From assembly GCA_036960175.1 (NCBI GenBank), contig JBALWH010000012.1, forward strand, positions 39,543 through 103,542: a DNA stretch of 64,000 nucleotides. The letters are read 5' to 3'. The notes beneath the pieces are model-generated. The model searched no databases, had not been told where the DNA came from, and saw only the letters and a program-made list of their open reading frames with translations. The stretch is from Motiliproteus sp036960175. Lineage in GTDB: Bacteria > Pseudomonadota > Gammaproteobacteria > Pseudomonadales > Balneatricaceae. Shown here one piece after another: positions 42,783 to 51,841 of this stretch; within the stretch, counting starts at the first letter, position 1, and the number at the start of each line of letters is the position of its first letter. Position numbers and translations under genes: made by a program.

Positions 42783-45074
42783 TCAGATCGGACAGACGTT
42801 ATCCTCGCAGTAGCGCTCCACGTGGGCAGCAGTCAAGGCACTCATGTTGAAGATGCCGCGGGCAGAGACCGACGGAATAACAATATGAGCAGGTTTGGAC
42901 AGACCATTGACGAAGGGACCTACCAGCAAAGCATCGGTCAATGAACGAATAAGACCCAACGCGATGTTGGCAGAATCCAGGTTTGGCATAATCAGCAGGT
43001 TAGCGCTGCCGGTTAGATTGGATCCAGGCAGGATACGCTTACGCAGCTCTTCATCCAGTGCGGTGTAAGAGTGCATTTCACCTTCGATCTCAACACCCGG
43101 TGTCTTTTCACGCAAGATAGCAGCAGCATCGCGCATCTTGCGTGCAGAACCCTTACGTGAAGATCCAAAGTTAGAATGTGACAGCAGCGCCACCTTAGGT
43201 TCAATGCCGAAGTAACGGACAAAATCCATGCTGGATTCAGTAATAGAAACCAGCTCTTCCGTGGTCGGATCCACATTAAGGAAAGCATCAGCGATAAACA
43301 ATGGGCCCGTTGGCAACAGTAGTGCACAGACCGTCGACATATGCTGATCACCACCAGTACCCAAGACTTCATAGATCTTCTGGAAATGGCTTTCAAAGCG
43401 ATTTACTTTGCCGCAGATCATGCCGTGGGCTTCACCCATGGAAACCATCACCGCTGCCAGTGCCGAGGCGTTGTTGCGCATCTCCGACTTGGCCGCTTCG
43501 ACAGTAATGCCTTTACGGCCGACCAACTCATGGTAATGCTGCCAGTATTTGTCATGGTGGTCACAATCGTTAGGGTCGAAGACCGTGACATCTTTACCGA
43601 TAGCAAAGCGCAGACCCAGGCGATCCATCTTTTCTTCAACCACGCTGGTACGTCCAATCAAGATCGGCGTTGCAACGGCCTCGTCGACAATGGCCTGCAT
43701 CGCCATCAATACATCATCATTTTCACCTTCAGCATAAACCAGGCGACGTTTGGGACCTTGCTTGGCTGCTTCGATCATAGGTTGCATAAACAGACCGGCA
43801 CGGTTCACAAACTCATGCAAACTCTTGCGATAGGCTTTGAGGTCTTTGATCGGACGTGTCGCAACACCACTGTCCATGGCGGCTTTAACCACGGCTACAG
43901 GTACCTCTTCGATCAGGCGCGGGTCAAAAGGCTTAGGTATCAGGTAGTCGGCACCAAAGGTCAGGTTCTCACCAGCATAAGCCGCGGCAACCACATCAGT
44001 CGCTTCTTTCATGGCCAGATCGGCAATGGCCTTCACACAGGCCTGTTTCATCTCTTCGTTGATGGTGCTGGCTCCACAGTCCAGAGCACCACGGAAGATA
44101 AAGGGGAAGCAAAGAACGTTATTAACCTGGTTCGGATAATCTGACCGACCCGTTGCCAGGATGGCATCGGGACGCACCGCTTTCGCCAGCTCTGGCATGA
44201 TTTCCGGCGTCGGATTAGCCATCGCCAGAATCAACGGATTCGGTGCCATTTTGACCACCATTTCGGGTTTCAGCACGCCCGGTCCTGACAATCCCAAAAA
44301 CAGGTCCGCTCCGTCCATGGCATCATCCAGGGTGCGCAGCTTGGTCTCGCGGGCATACTTTTGCTTCCAGGGATTCATGCCCGCCTCGCGGCCTTCATAA
44401 ACCACACCGGAACGGTCGATCAGCGTAACGTGTTTCTTTTGCAGACCCATACTGACCAACAGATCGACACAGGCGATACTGGCCGCACCACTACCAGATA
44501 CCACTAATTTAATATCTTCAATCTTTTTGTCTACGACCCGTAGGCCGTTATAAACCGCAGCAGCGGCTACGATCGCAGTACCGTGCTGATCGTCGTGAAA
44601 TACCGGTATTTTCATGCGCTTGCGCAGGGCCGCTTCAACCAGAAAGCACTCCGGCGCCTTGATATCTTCCAGATTGATACCGCCAAAAGTGGGCTCCAGG
44701 GCGGCGATAATATCCACCAGCTTATCGACATCATGCTCATTGATTTCAATATCAAACACATCGATATTGGCGAATTTCTTGAATAGAACCGCCTTGCCTT
44801 CCATCACCGGCTTGGACGCCAAAGGACCGATATTACCCAGGCCAAGAACCGCTGTACCGTTGGTAATCACACCAACCAGGTTACCTCGCGCTGTCATCCG
44901 CGCAGCTTCGTTCTCATCCTCGACTATGGCCTCACAGGCATAAGCCACACCCGGTGAATAGGCACGGGACAGATCCCGTTTATTAGCAAGTGGCTTGGTA
45001 GGCTGAATCGCTAATTTACCGGGAGTTGGATGGGTGTGATAACGCAGGGCACTTTCTTTGAAATCTTCCGACAT
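42783..45074 (-). CDS. maeB: NADP-dependent malic enzyme with C-terminal phosphotransacetylase domain
   Basis: A 763-residue protein that oxidises malate to pyruvate and CO2 with NADP. The malic domains run to about residue 420 (SRAYSPGVAYACEAI, FHDDQHGTAIV, VVSGSGAASIACVDLL, LSGPGVLKPEMV), and the rest is a PTA-like domain (NLDSANIALGLIR and VSARGIFNMSALTAAH), probably regulatory. This hybrid size is typical of MaeB. The start at 45074 has AGGGAAA upstream; the frame extends to 45122 without one. It stands alone with its own terminator. Confidence 0.95.
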   Translation of the reverse strand: MSEDFKESALRYHTHPTPGKLAIQPTKPLANKRDLSRAYSPGVAYACEAIVEDENEAARMTARGNLVGVITNGTAVLGLGNIGPLASKPVMEGKAVLFKKFANIDVFDIEINEHDVDKLVDIIAALEPTFGGINLEDIKAPECFLVEAALRKRMKIPVFHDDQHGTAIVAAAAVYNGLRVVDKKIEDIKLVVSGSGAASIACVDLLVSMGLQKKHVTLIDRSGVVYEGREAGMNPWKQKYARETKLRTLDDAMDGADLFLGLSGPGVLKPEMVVKMAPNPLILAMANPTPEIMPELAKAVRPDAILATGRSDYPNQVNNVLCFPFIFRGALDCGASTINEEMKQACVKAIADLAMKEATDVVAAAYAGENLTFGADYLIPKPFDPRLIEEVPVAVVKAAMDSGVATRPIKDLKAYRKSLHEFVNRAGLFMQPMIEAAKQGPKRRLVYAEGENDDVLMAMQAIVDEAVATPILIGRTSVVEEKMDRLGLRFAIGKDVTVFDPNDCDHHDKYWQHYHELVGRKGITVEAAKSEMRNNASALAAVMVSMGEAHGMICGKVNRFESHFQKIYEVLGTGGDQHMSTVCALLLPTGPLFIADAFLNVDPTTEELVSITESSMDFVRYFGIEPKVALLSHSNFGSSRKGSARKMRDAAAILREKTPGVEIEGEMHSYTALDEELRKRILPGSNLTGSANLLIMPNLDSANIALGLIRSLTDALLVGPFVNGLSKPAHIVIPSVSARGIFNMSALTAAHVERYCEDNVCPI

Positions 45075-45319
45075 GATTACTTTCCCTAAAAAATTAAAGC
45101 AACGATTTTTGGATAGTGACACTAGGAAACTTGTCCACAGGTTCCCTAGCCAAACCGTCCTGCATCGCCCGAAAGTGCAGTTCTAGCCTGCAAATCAGGA
45201 GTTGGATAATAAGTATAGGAGATGTGTATCATTGACAGAGAAAAAATAGGACTGTATTTACCCAGAGGTGATTATTAACTAGTCTGAGCCTCCACCCAGC
45301 TAATAGCGAACCACCATCC

Positions 45320-45814
45320 GTGAACAAAGCCGAACTGATCCACTTAATTCTCGAGCAGCTGCAACTGGAGCTGGACGGCGCCCTGCACGCCTCGCAGCAA
45401 GCTCATGAGCTTGCCACCCACAGTGAAAGCAAGGCTGAGAACAAATATGATACTCGGGGTTTGGAAGCGGCCTATCTAGCCCATGGCTTGTCGCAACGGG
45501 CCCAGGAGCTGCAGCAGTCGATTGTCGATTTTCGGCAGTTGCTGCCACTAGCTGGCGCACAGTCTCAAAACGATCCCGACCACATCCAAATTGGCGCTCT
45601 GGTGATGCTAGAAGACGAGGATGAAAAAAAACGCTGGTTTTTTCTAGGTCCTCAGGCTGGCGGTCTGAAACTTCAATGGCAAGGTCGAGACATCACCATC
45701 ATCAGCCCGACGGCACCTTTGGGACAGGCCTTGTCTGGGCAGCAGCTGGATGACGAAGTGCGCCTCACCATCAACGGAAAACACACCCAGTATCTTATCT
45801 GCGAAATCATATAA
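45320..45814 (+). CDS. GreA/GreB C-terminal-like protein
   Basis: A 164-residue cytoplasmic protein starting at GTG. Residues 1-75 form a coiled-coil (QLQLELDGALHASQQAHELA); residues 85-164 resemble the C-terminal FKBP-like domain of Gre factors (QIGALVMLEDEDEKKRWFFLGPQAGG, PTAPLGQALSGQQLDDEV). The true N-terminal acidic tip of GreA is not obvious, so it may bind RNA polymerase in another way. Its function is not established. Confidence 0.7.
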   Translation: MNKAELIHLILEQLQLELDGALHASQQAHELATHSESKAENKYDTRGLEAAYLAHGLSQRAQELQQSIVDFRQLLPLAGAQSQNDPDHIQIGALVMLEDEDEKKRWFFLGPQAGGLKLQWQGRDITIISPTAPLGQALSGQQLDDEVRLTINGKHTQYLICEII

Positions 45815-45938
45815 GGCATTAAGTTCTATTTATTCGAACTATAGATGCACTTATTTGTTATTTTCATTCTACTTGATCGGAAATAAGCTAGTTACTTAGA
45901 GCGTTATCGATACAGCGATGACCCAGGGAGTAGCAGCA

Positions 45939-46631
45939 ATGATCAACGTAAGACACAGCCAAGAACGTGGTGGCAGCAGCATGGGCTGGTTACAAAGCCA
46001 GCACAGCTTTTCCTTCGCCGACTACTACGACCCCAACTTTATGGGCTTTTCATCACTGCGCGTCATTAATGATGACTGGATCGCCCCTGCCACTGGGTTT
46101 CCCTTACACCCCCACCGGGATATGGAAATCATCAGCTATATCATCGCTGGCGAGATAGAGCATCAGGACAGCATGGGGAACAGCAATATTCTGCGGGCGG
46201 GCATGGTACAGACCATGAGTGCTGGCAGCGGCATTGTGCACAGCGAGATGAATCCTTCCGCGACCCAACCTCTACAACTGTTGCAGATCTGGATACAGCC
46301 GAATCAAAAGGGCCTGACCCCAAGCTACCAACAACAGGACTTTTCCCACACTGAGGGTCTTAGTCTGCTGGTATCACCGGATGGTCACGATGACTCGTTA
46401 CCTATTCACCAGGATGCCTATCTATACAAACTCAAGACTCGCAGCGAACAGAGCTATAGCTTCAAGCAACAGCGGCAGGGATATCTGCAATTAGTGGCAG
46501 GCGAAATCATGGTCAACGGCATCCCCCTTCAAGCAGGAGACGGCGCAGCTATCACTGACGAAAGCCACATCCAAATTGAGATACTCAATGATAGTTGCGT
46601 TGAAGCACTGTTATTTGATCTTAAGCGGTAG
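45939..46631 (+). CDS. Pirin-family protein
   Basis: A 230-residue cupin protein with the pirin pattern: LQSQHSFSFADYYDPNFMGF, then the metal ligands in FPLHPHRDMEIISY and IVHSEMNPS. Pirins bind iron; bacterial members include quercetinases. The start at 45939 has AGGGAG upstream, and the ATG at 45918 is in frame. It sits 36 bases before the glutathionyl-hydroquinone reductase gene, so a shared role in quinone or aromatic metabolism is possible. Confidence 0.88.
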   Translation: MINVRHSQERGGSSMGWLQSQHSFSFADYYDPNFMGFSSLRVINDDWIAPATGFPLHPHRDMEIISYIIAGEIEHQDSMGNSNILRAGMVQTMSAGSGIVHSEMNPSATQPLQLLQIWIQPNQKGLTPSYQQQDFSHTEGLSLLVSPDGHDDSLPIHQDAYLYKLKTRSEQSYSFKQQRQGYLQLVAGEIMVNGIPLQAGDGAAITDESHIQIEILNDSCVEALLFDLKR

Positions 46632-46667
46632 AGAAGACTCCGAACATTTATTAAAGAGGTACAGATA

Positions 46668-47645
46668 ATGGGATTACTAGTTGCGGGAAAATGGGCCGAT
46701 CGCTGGTACGACACTGATTCCAACAAAGGTGCGTTTAAACGCAGCGAGAGTCAGTTTCGCCACTGGATCACCCCTGATGGTACCGCGGGTCCCAGCGGTG
46801 AAGGCGGCTTTAAAGCCGAGCCCGGACGTTACCACCTGTACGTTTCACTCGCCTGCCCCTGGGCCCACCGGACCCTTATTTTTCGCGCCCTGAAAGGTCT
46901 GCAGGATATGATCAGTGTCTCCATTGTTGATCCACTGATGGCTGAACAGGGCTGGAGCTTCAGCGACACGCCCCAGGGCAAAGCGGATTCGGTCAACGGC
47001 GCGGATTACCTGCACCAGATCTACACCCGCCAGCAGGCCGATTACACGGGCCGGGTAACGGTACCGCTGCTCTGGGACAAACACCAAAATTGCATCGTCA
47101 ATAATGAGTCGGCGGAAATCATCCGTATGCTTAACACAGCCTTTGATCATCTGGGCGCCACCGCCGCTGACTATTATCCGCAGGAGCTACGCGAAGAGAT
47201 CGGCAACATCAACCAGCAGGTTTATGACCGCATCAATAACGGTGTCTACAAGGTGGGATTCAGCACCGAGCAAGAGGTCTACAACCATGAAGTGGAGGCT
47301 TTGTTTGAAGCCTTGGAATACCTGGAGTTAAAACTGCAAAACAATCGCTATCTGACCGGAGAAAGAATCACCGAGGCAGACTGGCGTCTGTTTACCACCC
47401 TGATCCGCTTCGATGCGGTGTATCACGGTCACTTCAAATGTAACCTCAAACAACTCAAAGACTACCCCAACCTATGGGCCTATACCCGTGAGCTGTACCA
47501 ATGGCCCGGGGTGGCTGACACAGTAAACATGAAGCATATCAAGGATCATTACTATCGCAGTCACGACATGATCAACCCCACCGGAATTGTGCCAATGGGA
47601 CCGTTGCTGGATCTCAATCAACCTCACCATCGGGACCGCATTTAG
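46668..47645 (+). CDS. yqjG: Glutathionyl-hydroquinone reductase (Xi-class GST)
   Basis: A 325-residue glutathione transferase of the ECM4/YqjG type. The catalytic Cys63 is in SLACPWAHRTLIF. The C-terminal helical domain has LTGERITEADWRLFTTLIRFDAVY, typical of this class. It reduces glutathionyl-hydroquinones to the free hydroquinones. The neighbours include pirin and, on the other strand, the maiA/fahA pair that also use glutathione and homogentisate-type rings. Confidence 0.93.
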   Translation: MGLLVAGKWADRWYDTDSNKGAFKRSESQFRHWITPDGTAGPSGEGGFKAEPGRYHLYVSLACPWAHRTLIFRALKGLQDMISVSIVDPLMAEQGWSFSDTPQGKADSVNGADYLHQIYTRQQADYTGRVTVPLLWDKHQNCIVNNESAEIIRMLNTAFDHLGATAADYYPQELREEIGNINQQVYDRINNGVYKVGFSTEQEVYNHEVEALFEALEYLELKLQNNRYLTGERITEADWRLFTTLIRFDAVYHGHFKCNLKQLKDYPNLWAYTRELYQWPGVADTVNMKHIKDHYYRSHDMINPTGIVPMGPLLDLNQPHHRDRI

Positions 47646-47652
47646 ACAACGT

Positions 47653-48294
47653 TTAGGCTGTGGAATCCGCCTGACGATCTGGATGAGCAGCGGCAAAAGC
47701 TTGCAATTGCTGACAGGCCGAGTCGATGCGCACAAGGGTTGGATAAGCCGCTAACTCGCAGTTAAAACGTCGGGCGTTAAACATCTGCGGCACCAGGCAG
47801 AGATCCACCAGACCGGGTTGATCACCTTGGCAGAACTTCCCTGTTTCAGGGTCCTGAGACAGTTTTTGTTCCAACGCCGCAAAACCTTCAGCAACCCAAT
47901 GCTGATACCACTGAGCTTTCTGATCATCGGAAATATTTAATTCACCCTGAAGATACTTCAGCGCCCGCAGATTATTCATTGGATGAATTTCACAGGCGAT
48001 TATCTGCGCCAGACAACGCACCCGAGCACGCCCGCTGGCGCTCTCTGGCAATAACTTGGGGCCGGGATATGCCTCATCCAGATATTCACAGATCGCCAGA
48101 GACTGGCTTAATAAGCCATGATCATCTTCCAGCACCGGCACTAGGCCTTGCGGGTTTCGCTGCAAGTAGGCGGCGGAGCGATGCTCCATCTGCAACAGAT
48201 TGACACTGACCTGCTGATACTCCAGCCGCTTCAGGTTCAGGGCAATTCGCACCCGATAAGACGCCGATGAGCGATAGTAATCATAGAGAATCAT
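47653..48294 (-). CDS. maiA: Maleylacetoacetate isomerase
   Basis: A 213-residue zeta-class glutathione transferase. YDYYRSSASYRVRIALNLK is the active-site end with the Ser-Ser-Cys-like motif changed to Ser-Ser-Ala, as in many bacterial enzymes. It turns maleylacetoacetate to fumarylacetoacetate. The start at 48294 has AAGGAG upstream. It follows fahA by 24 bases in the same operon. Confidence 0.9.
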   Translation of the reverse strand: MILYDYYRSSASYRVRIALNLKRLEYQQVSVNLLQMEHRSAAYLQRNPQGLVPVLEDDHGLLSQSLAICEYLDEAYPGPKLLPESASGRARVRCLAQIIACEIHPMNNLRALKYLQGELNISDDQKAQWYQHWVAEGFAALEQKLSQDPETGKFCQGDQPGLVDLCLVPQMFNARRFNCELAAYPTLVRIDSACQQLQAFAAAHPDRQADSTA

Positions 48295-48318
48295 GCTGTT
48301 CTCCTTAGCAATCACTGA

Positions 48319-49671
48319 TTAGCTTAGCGCCGGCAATACCAGCCCGCGGCACTCCCCAAAACCGATGCGGGCGGCACCGTCTTTTTGACACCAGCCACGC
48401 AGGATCACCGCATCACCATCCGCCAGGAAACTGCGCTGCTCGCCATTATCGAGCGTTATCTGCTGGCGCCCACCCTGAGACAATTCCAACAGCGAACCCG
48501 CCTCTGCGGGCGTTGGCCCGGACTGAGTGCCGCTGCCCAGCAGGTCTCCCGGCTGCAGATTACAGCCACCGATGCTGTGATGGGCCACCATCTGCGCCAC
48601 CGACCAGTAACAATGGCGAAAATTGGTTTGCGATACGGCGGCAGGCTGCTCTCCTCGCTCCCGCATCTGCTGAGTTTCGATCAACACCTGCAGCTGCATA
48701 TCGACACCGCCAGCACGGCGGTTTAATACAGAGTCCAGATAGGCCAAGGGCTGCGGATCATCTTTGTCCCGATTCCAGGCCACTCGATAGGGCGCCAAGG
48801 CCTCTGTGGTTACTATCCAGGGAGAGATGGTCGAGGCAAAACTCTTCGCCAGAAAAGGTCCCAAAGGTTGATATTCCCAGGCCTGAACATCACGGGCTGA
48901 CCAGTCATTGAGCAGGCAAAGCCCAAATATATGATCCTCTGCCTGCGCCATGGTCAGACTAGAACCGAGGGGATTTTCCGGGCCGATAAAGATCCCCACT
49001 TCCAGTTCATAGTCCAGCCTGGCACAGGGTTTCAATGCAGGAGCCTCGGCATCCGGCACTTTCACCTGCCCCAGCGGGCGATGGAAACTCTGACCAGATA
49101 CGCCAATGGACGAACAGCGGCCATGGTAGCCAATGGGAAGCCACTTATAGTTAGGAAGCAGAGGATTATCCGGACGAAACAGCGATCCGACCGACGTGGC
49201 ATGGTGAATAGAGCAATAAAAATCGGTGTAATCACCAATATCGCAGGGCAAGCGAAACTCAATGTCCGCTTGATCGAGCAAGCAGCCCGCAAGCAGCTGT
49301 TGATGCTTCGATCCGGTGCGCAAGGCCTGAAACAGAGCCAGGCGTAATGCCGACCAGATCTCTTTGCCTAGCGCCATAAAGGCATTCAGGCCCGGCCTAA
49401 TGCAGGCTTCCAACCCTTGCTGCACCGGCCCAGAATAATAGCCAGCGGCAGCCAATGCCGCCAGATCTACGGCCTGATCACCAATGGCCACGACTCCCCG
49501 AAAGGCCTCACTAGAGCCCCGAGGTCGAGCGCAGGCAAAGGGAAGGTTCTGAATCGGGAAATCAGTATCAGCATGGTTTGCCGATTCCACCCAACTAGTC
49601 AGTGACGGATCGTGGGTTTCATTAATAGTATCAATCGTATTTTGAATAGTTACGCCAGTCGGGTCGACCAT
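48319..49671 (-). CDS. fahA: Fumarylacetoacetase
   Basis: A 450-residue enzyme, the last step of tyrosine breakdown, cleaving fumarylacetoacetate to fumarate and acetoacetate. The family phrases are DPSLTSWVESANHADTDFP, FYCSIHHATSVGSLFRP (metal ligands and the catalytic His), ELEVGIFIG and QPGDLLGSGTQSGP. The start is uncertain: the frame opens at 49707, and I use the ATG at 49671. The homogentisate dioxygenase gene, hmgA, is not next to it. Confidence 0.93.
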   Translation of the reverse strand: MVDPTGVTIQNTIDTINETHDPSLTSWVESANHADTDFPIQNLPFACARPRGSSEAFRGVVAIGDQAVDLAALAAAGYYSGPVQQGLEACIRPGLNAFMALGKEIWSALRLALFQALRTGSKHQQLLAGCLLDQADIEFRLPCDIGDYTDFYCSIHHATSVGSLFRPDNPLLPNYKWLPIGYHGRCSSIGVSGQSFHRPLGQVKVPDAEAPALKPCARLDYELEVGIFIGPENPLGSSLTMAQAEDHIFGLCLLNDWSARDVQAWEYQPLGPFLAKSFASTISPWIVTTEALAPYRVAWNRDKDDPQPLAYLDSVLNRRAGGVDMQLQVLIETQQMRERGEQPAAVSQTNFRHCYWSVAQMVAHHSIGGCNLQPGDLLGSGTQSGPTPAEAGSLLELSQGGRQQITLDNGEQRSFLADGDAVILRGWCQKDGAARIGFGECRGLVLPALS

Positions 49672-50067
49672 AGTCAGCTGCCTCGCAATGCCTGCTGATA
49701 TCCTCACACCCTTTAATTATTAGTCCATTTTAAACAACTTGATCGACCAACAAGGTCTTAATGACGGTCATATCAAATGACATAACCACCGAGTCTTCGC
49801 CACCAACCCTATGGATACAGGGCTATAACGGCAAACTGGCGTTATCTGAATTAACGAATCGTCCGTCTGCAGGTTTAGCCATACAGGTACTATCTAGAGA
49901 CTAGGAGCTTGTCGGGCTTGGCCGATCGTAGCGAGGGAAAGGCGATTTGAGGCAGACTTTTCGATTCCCCGAGGCGAATAGCTAGCTACTTAACGAGGTG
50001 AATCGTGAAAATGTGGCCAAAGGCGACTTTTCCGCAGTAGATTAGTGTTAAGTCGACCGGCTCCTGT
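49672..50067. other. 396-base gap with a MITE-like element
   Basis: No gene. The left half (49740-49900) is unremarkable, while the right half is the element at 49903-50065. Confidence 0.6.
49903..50065. mobile_element. MITE-like element (163 bp) next to batD
   Basis: The ends are imperfect inverted repeats: AGGAGCTTGTCG at the left, and AGGAGCCGGTCG on the opposite strand at the right, matching in 10 of 12. The inside has phrases such as GCGAGGGAAAGGCGATTTGA and internal symmetry. It is too short to encode a protein. It starts three bases outside the batD stop. No target-site duplication is evident. Confidence 0.5.
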
Positions 50068-51801
50068 TTAGCCCACATATAAGCCGGGCAGCGGATTAGA
50101 CTGCTGCTGGGTACTAGAGGCAACGGATTTTCGCAACAGACGAATCTGTTGTAATAACTGCTTAGCAGGATAAGCCTCTGAAGCAGCCCCCCCGTAAATC
50201 GACTTATCAAGCTGTCGCAGCAGCTCCTTGAGCGTTGGATCGACCGTTTCCAGAATTAGCTGTTCCAGCGTCACAGGAGTAACAGCGTTGCCGGAGACAA
50301 AGCGACTATGCAGCCAGCGCAGCAGGGCCACGCGTATCGCCAGCAGGTCAGCAGAAGCACAAGCCTGTTCGAGCGCCTTAAATGCCAAAGGCTCCTGAGT
50401 CCCACCATTAGAGCTTGCGGTCATACTGGGGCTGTTTTGGTCTGGATCAACCACCGCAGCATGTCGTTTAGCACGCCACCACAACAACGCCAGCAGCGCA
50501 CAGACGGCAGCCCATATCAGGTTGGACCAAAGTAACCAGTTACCCGTTGAGTCAGATGCCAGTGCCACTTGTTCTTTTAACGGTTCAACCTTTGGTGCTG
50601 CGACCACGGGGATCGTTGGCGCAGTCGCTGTTGGTTGCGAGCCCCCGCGCGCTGGGAGTACCTGAATAACCTCAGCCGGCAGCTCCGCCAGGCGCTCCCG
50701 CTTGGCAGTGGTATCCCACCAACGTAACTGAATGGCCGGTAATTGCAGCGCTCCCGCTTGACTGGGTACCAACCCGAAGCGTTCAGTGCGGGTCACTTCA
50801 TAGCCCGATTCTGTCAGCAACTCTTCGACCTCCGGCTGTTCCGGATAGACCCGAATACCAGGGACATTGATCATTTTCGTGGGGGCAATAAACGCCGCTT
50901 CGACGCCTTGGGTCTTTAGCTTCAAGGTTCGGGTGATAGGCTCACCGACGCGGAACTGCGGCTGCCCCTGCCCCCAGCTCTGGGACAATTCCAAACTGGA
51001 CAGTGGTAGCCATTGGTTAGCAGGAATATTTGACGGAGGGGACAGCACTTCTATACTTTGCGCCGCAGCGATAAGACGTACTTTCGGTCCGCTGGAACGG
51101 CCAAAGGCGCTTCGTCCGACACTTTTATGGGCGCTGAAAAGCTGTTCCGGTATGGTTAATGTTCCACTTTTTTGCGGGAACACCACATAGCTAACTTCAT
51201 AGACTCCGAAGCGACGCCCCTGAACTAAGCGATCATATTGCTTCTCATCGATCTTAATGACTTTAGCATTATCCAACGTCAGCGGCGTTCCTTGCAGCCC
51301 GGTCAGAGCAATAGAGCTGTTCAGGCGAATACGCACCAGCAACTGTTCCTGTACATAGGCTCGGTGTTTATCTACCTCCATTTCCAGATAATAGTCTCGA
51401 TCATTGCCAGCAGTAGCTTGGGGTACGGCACTGACCCTAATATCAATTTCCTGACTCCTGGCCCCTTTAAATTCAAAAGACGGAATCTTCAACTGCCCTT
51501 CTCGCTTTGGCGCCAGGTGCAGCTCCCATTGGGTGGAGGATTCAGATTTCCCGTTAATTGAGCGCAACTGCCGGCTCTGGCTAGTGCCCAAAATATCAAA
51601 ATCCTGTTCTAGCAAAGAAAATTCAGGCTTACCGAAAAAGGCCTGTGAATCAATACGCACACTCAGCTGCAAAGTCTCATCGATAGCGACCTTGTTACGA
51701 TCAACAAAGGCAGTCAACGTCTCCGCCTGTGCGGGACTGACCAGCGCCAGCGCCAGCATCGTGACAATCAGAAAAATCTTGGCGTAACCTGCGTATTTCA
51801 T
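50068..51801 (-). CDS. batD: BatD-family protein (oxygen-tolerance)
   Basis: A 577-residue envelope protein. The signal peptide ends near SPAQAETL. Several Ig-like domains (LTAFVDRNKVAIDETLQL) make up the BatD family pattern. A membrane helix lies near residues 425-446 (WLLWSNLIWAAVCALLALLWW) and a helical cytoplasmic end follows (ALLRWLHSRFVSG). It is the last gene of the aerotolerance operon. The Bat proteins are thought to form a complex with the VWA proteins. Confidence 0.88.
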   Translation of the reverse strand: MKYAGYAKIFLIVTMLALALVSPAQAETLTAFVDRNKVAIDETLQLSVRIDSQAFFGKPEFSLLEQDFDILGTSQSRQLRSINGKSESSTQWELHLAPKREGQLKIPSFEFKGARSQEIDIRVSAVPQATAGNDRDYYLEMEVDKHRAYVQEQLLVRIRLNSSIALTGLQGTPLTLDNAKVIKIDEKQYDRLVQGRRFGVYEVSYVVFPQKSGTLTIPEQLFSAHKSVGRSAFGRSSGPKVRLIAAAQSIEVLSPPSNIPANQWLPLSSLELSQSWGQGQPQFRVGEPITRTLKLKTQGVEAAFIAPTKMINVPGIRVYPEQPEVEELLTESGYEVTRTERFGLVPSQAGALQLPAIQLRWWDTTAKRERLAELPAEVIQVLPARGGSQPTATAPTIPVVAAPKVEPLKEQVALASDSTGNWLLWSNLIWAAVCALLALLWWRAKRHAAVVDPDQNSPSMTASSNGGTQEPLAFKALEQACASADLLAIRVALLRWLHSRFVSGNAVTPVTLEQLILETVDPTLKELLRQLDKSIYGGAASEAYPAKQLLQQIRLLRKSVASSTQQQSNPLPGLYVG

Positions 51802-51841
51802 CGGAGTCTGTTGCCTGTATTCACATCAAGGGTTATGACCG

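Noticed and set aside
43341..44144. 267-codon frame on the plus strand
   Set aside because: It lies wholly antisense to maeB, whose protein is clearly conserved. No ribosome site or domain supports it.
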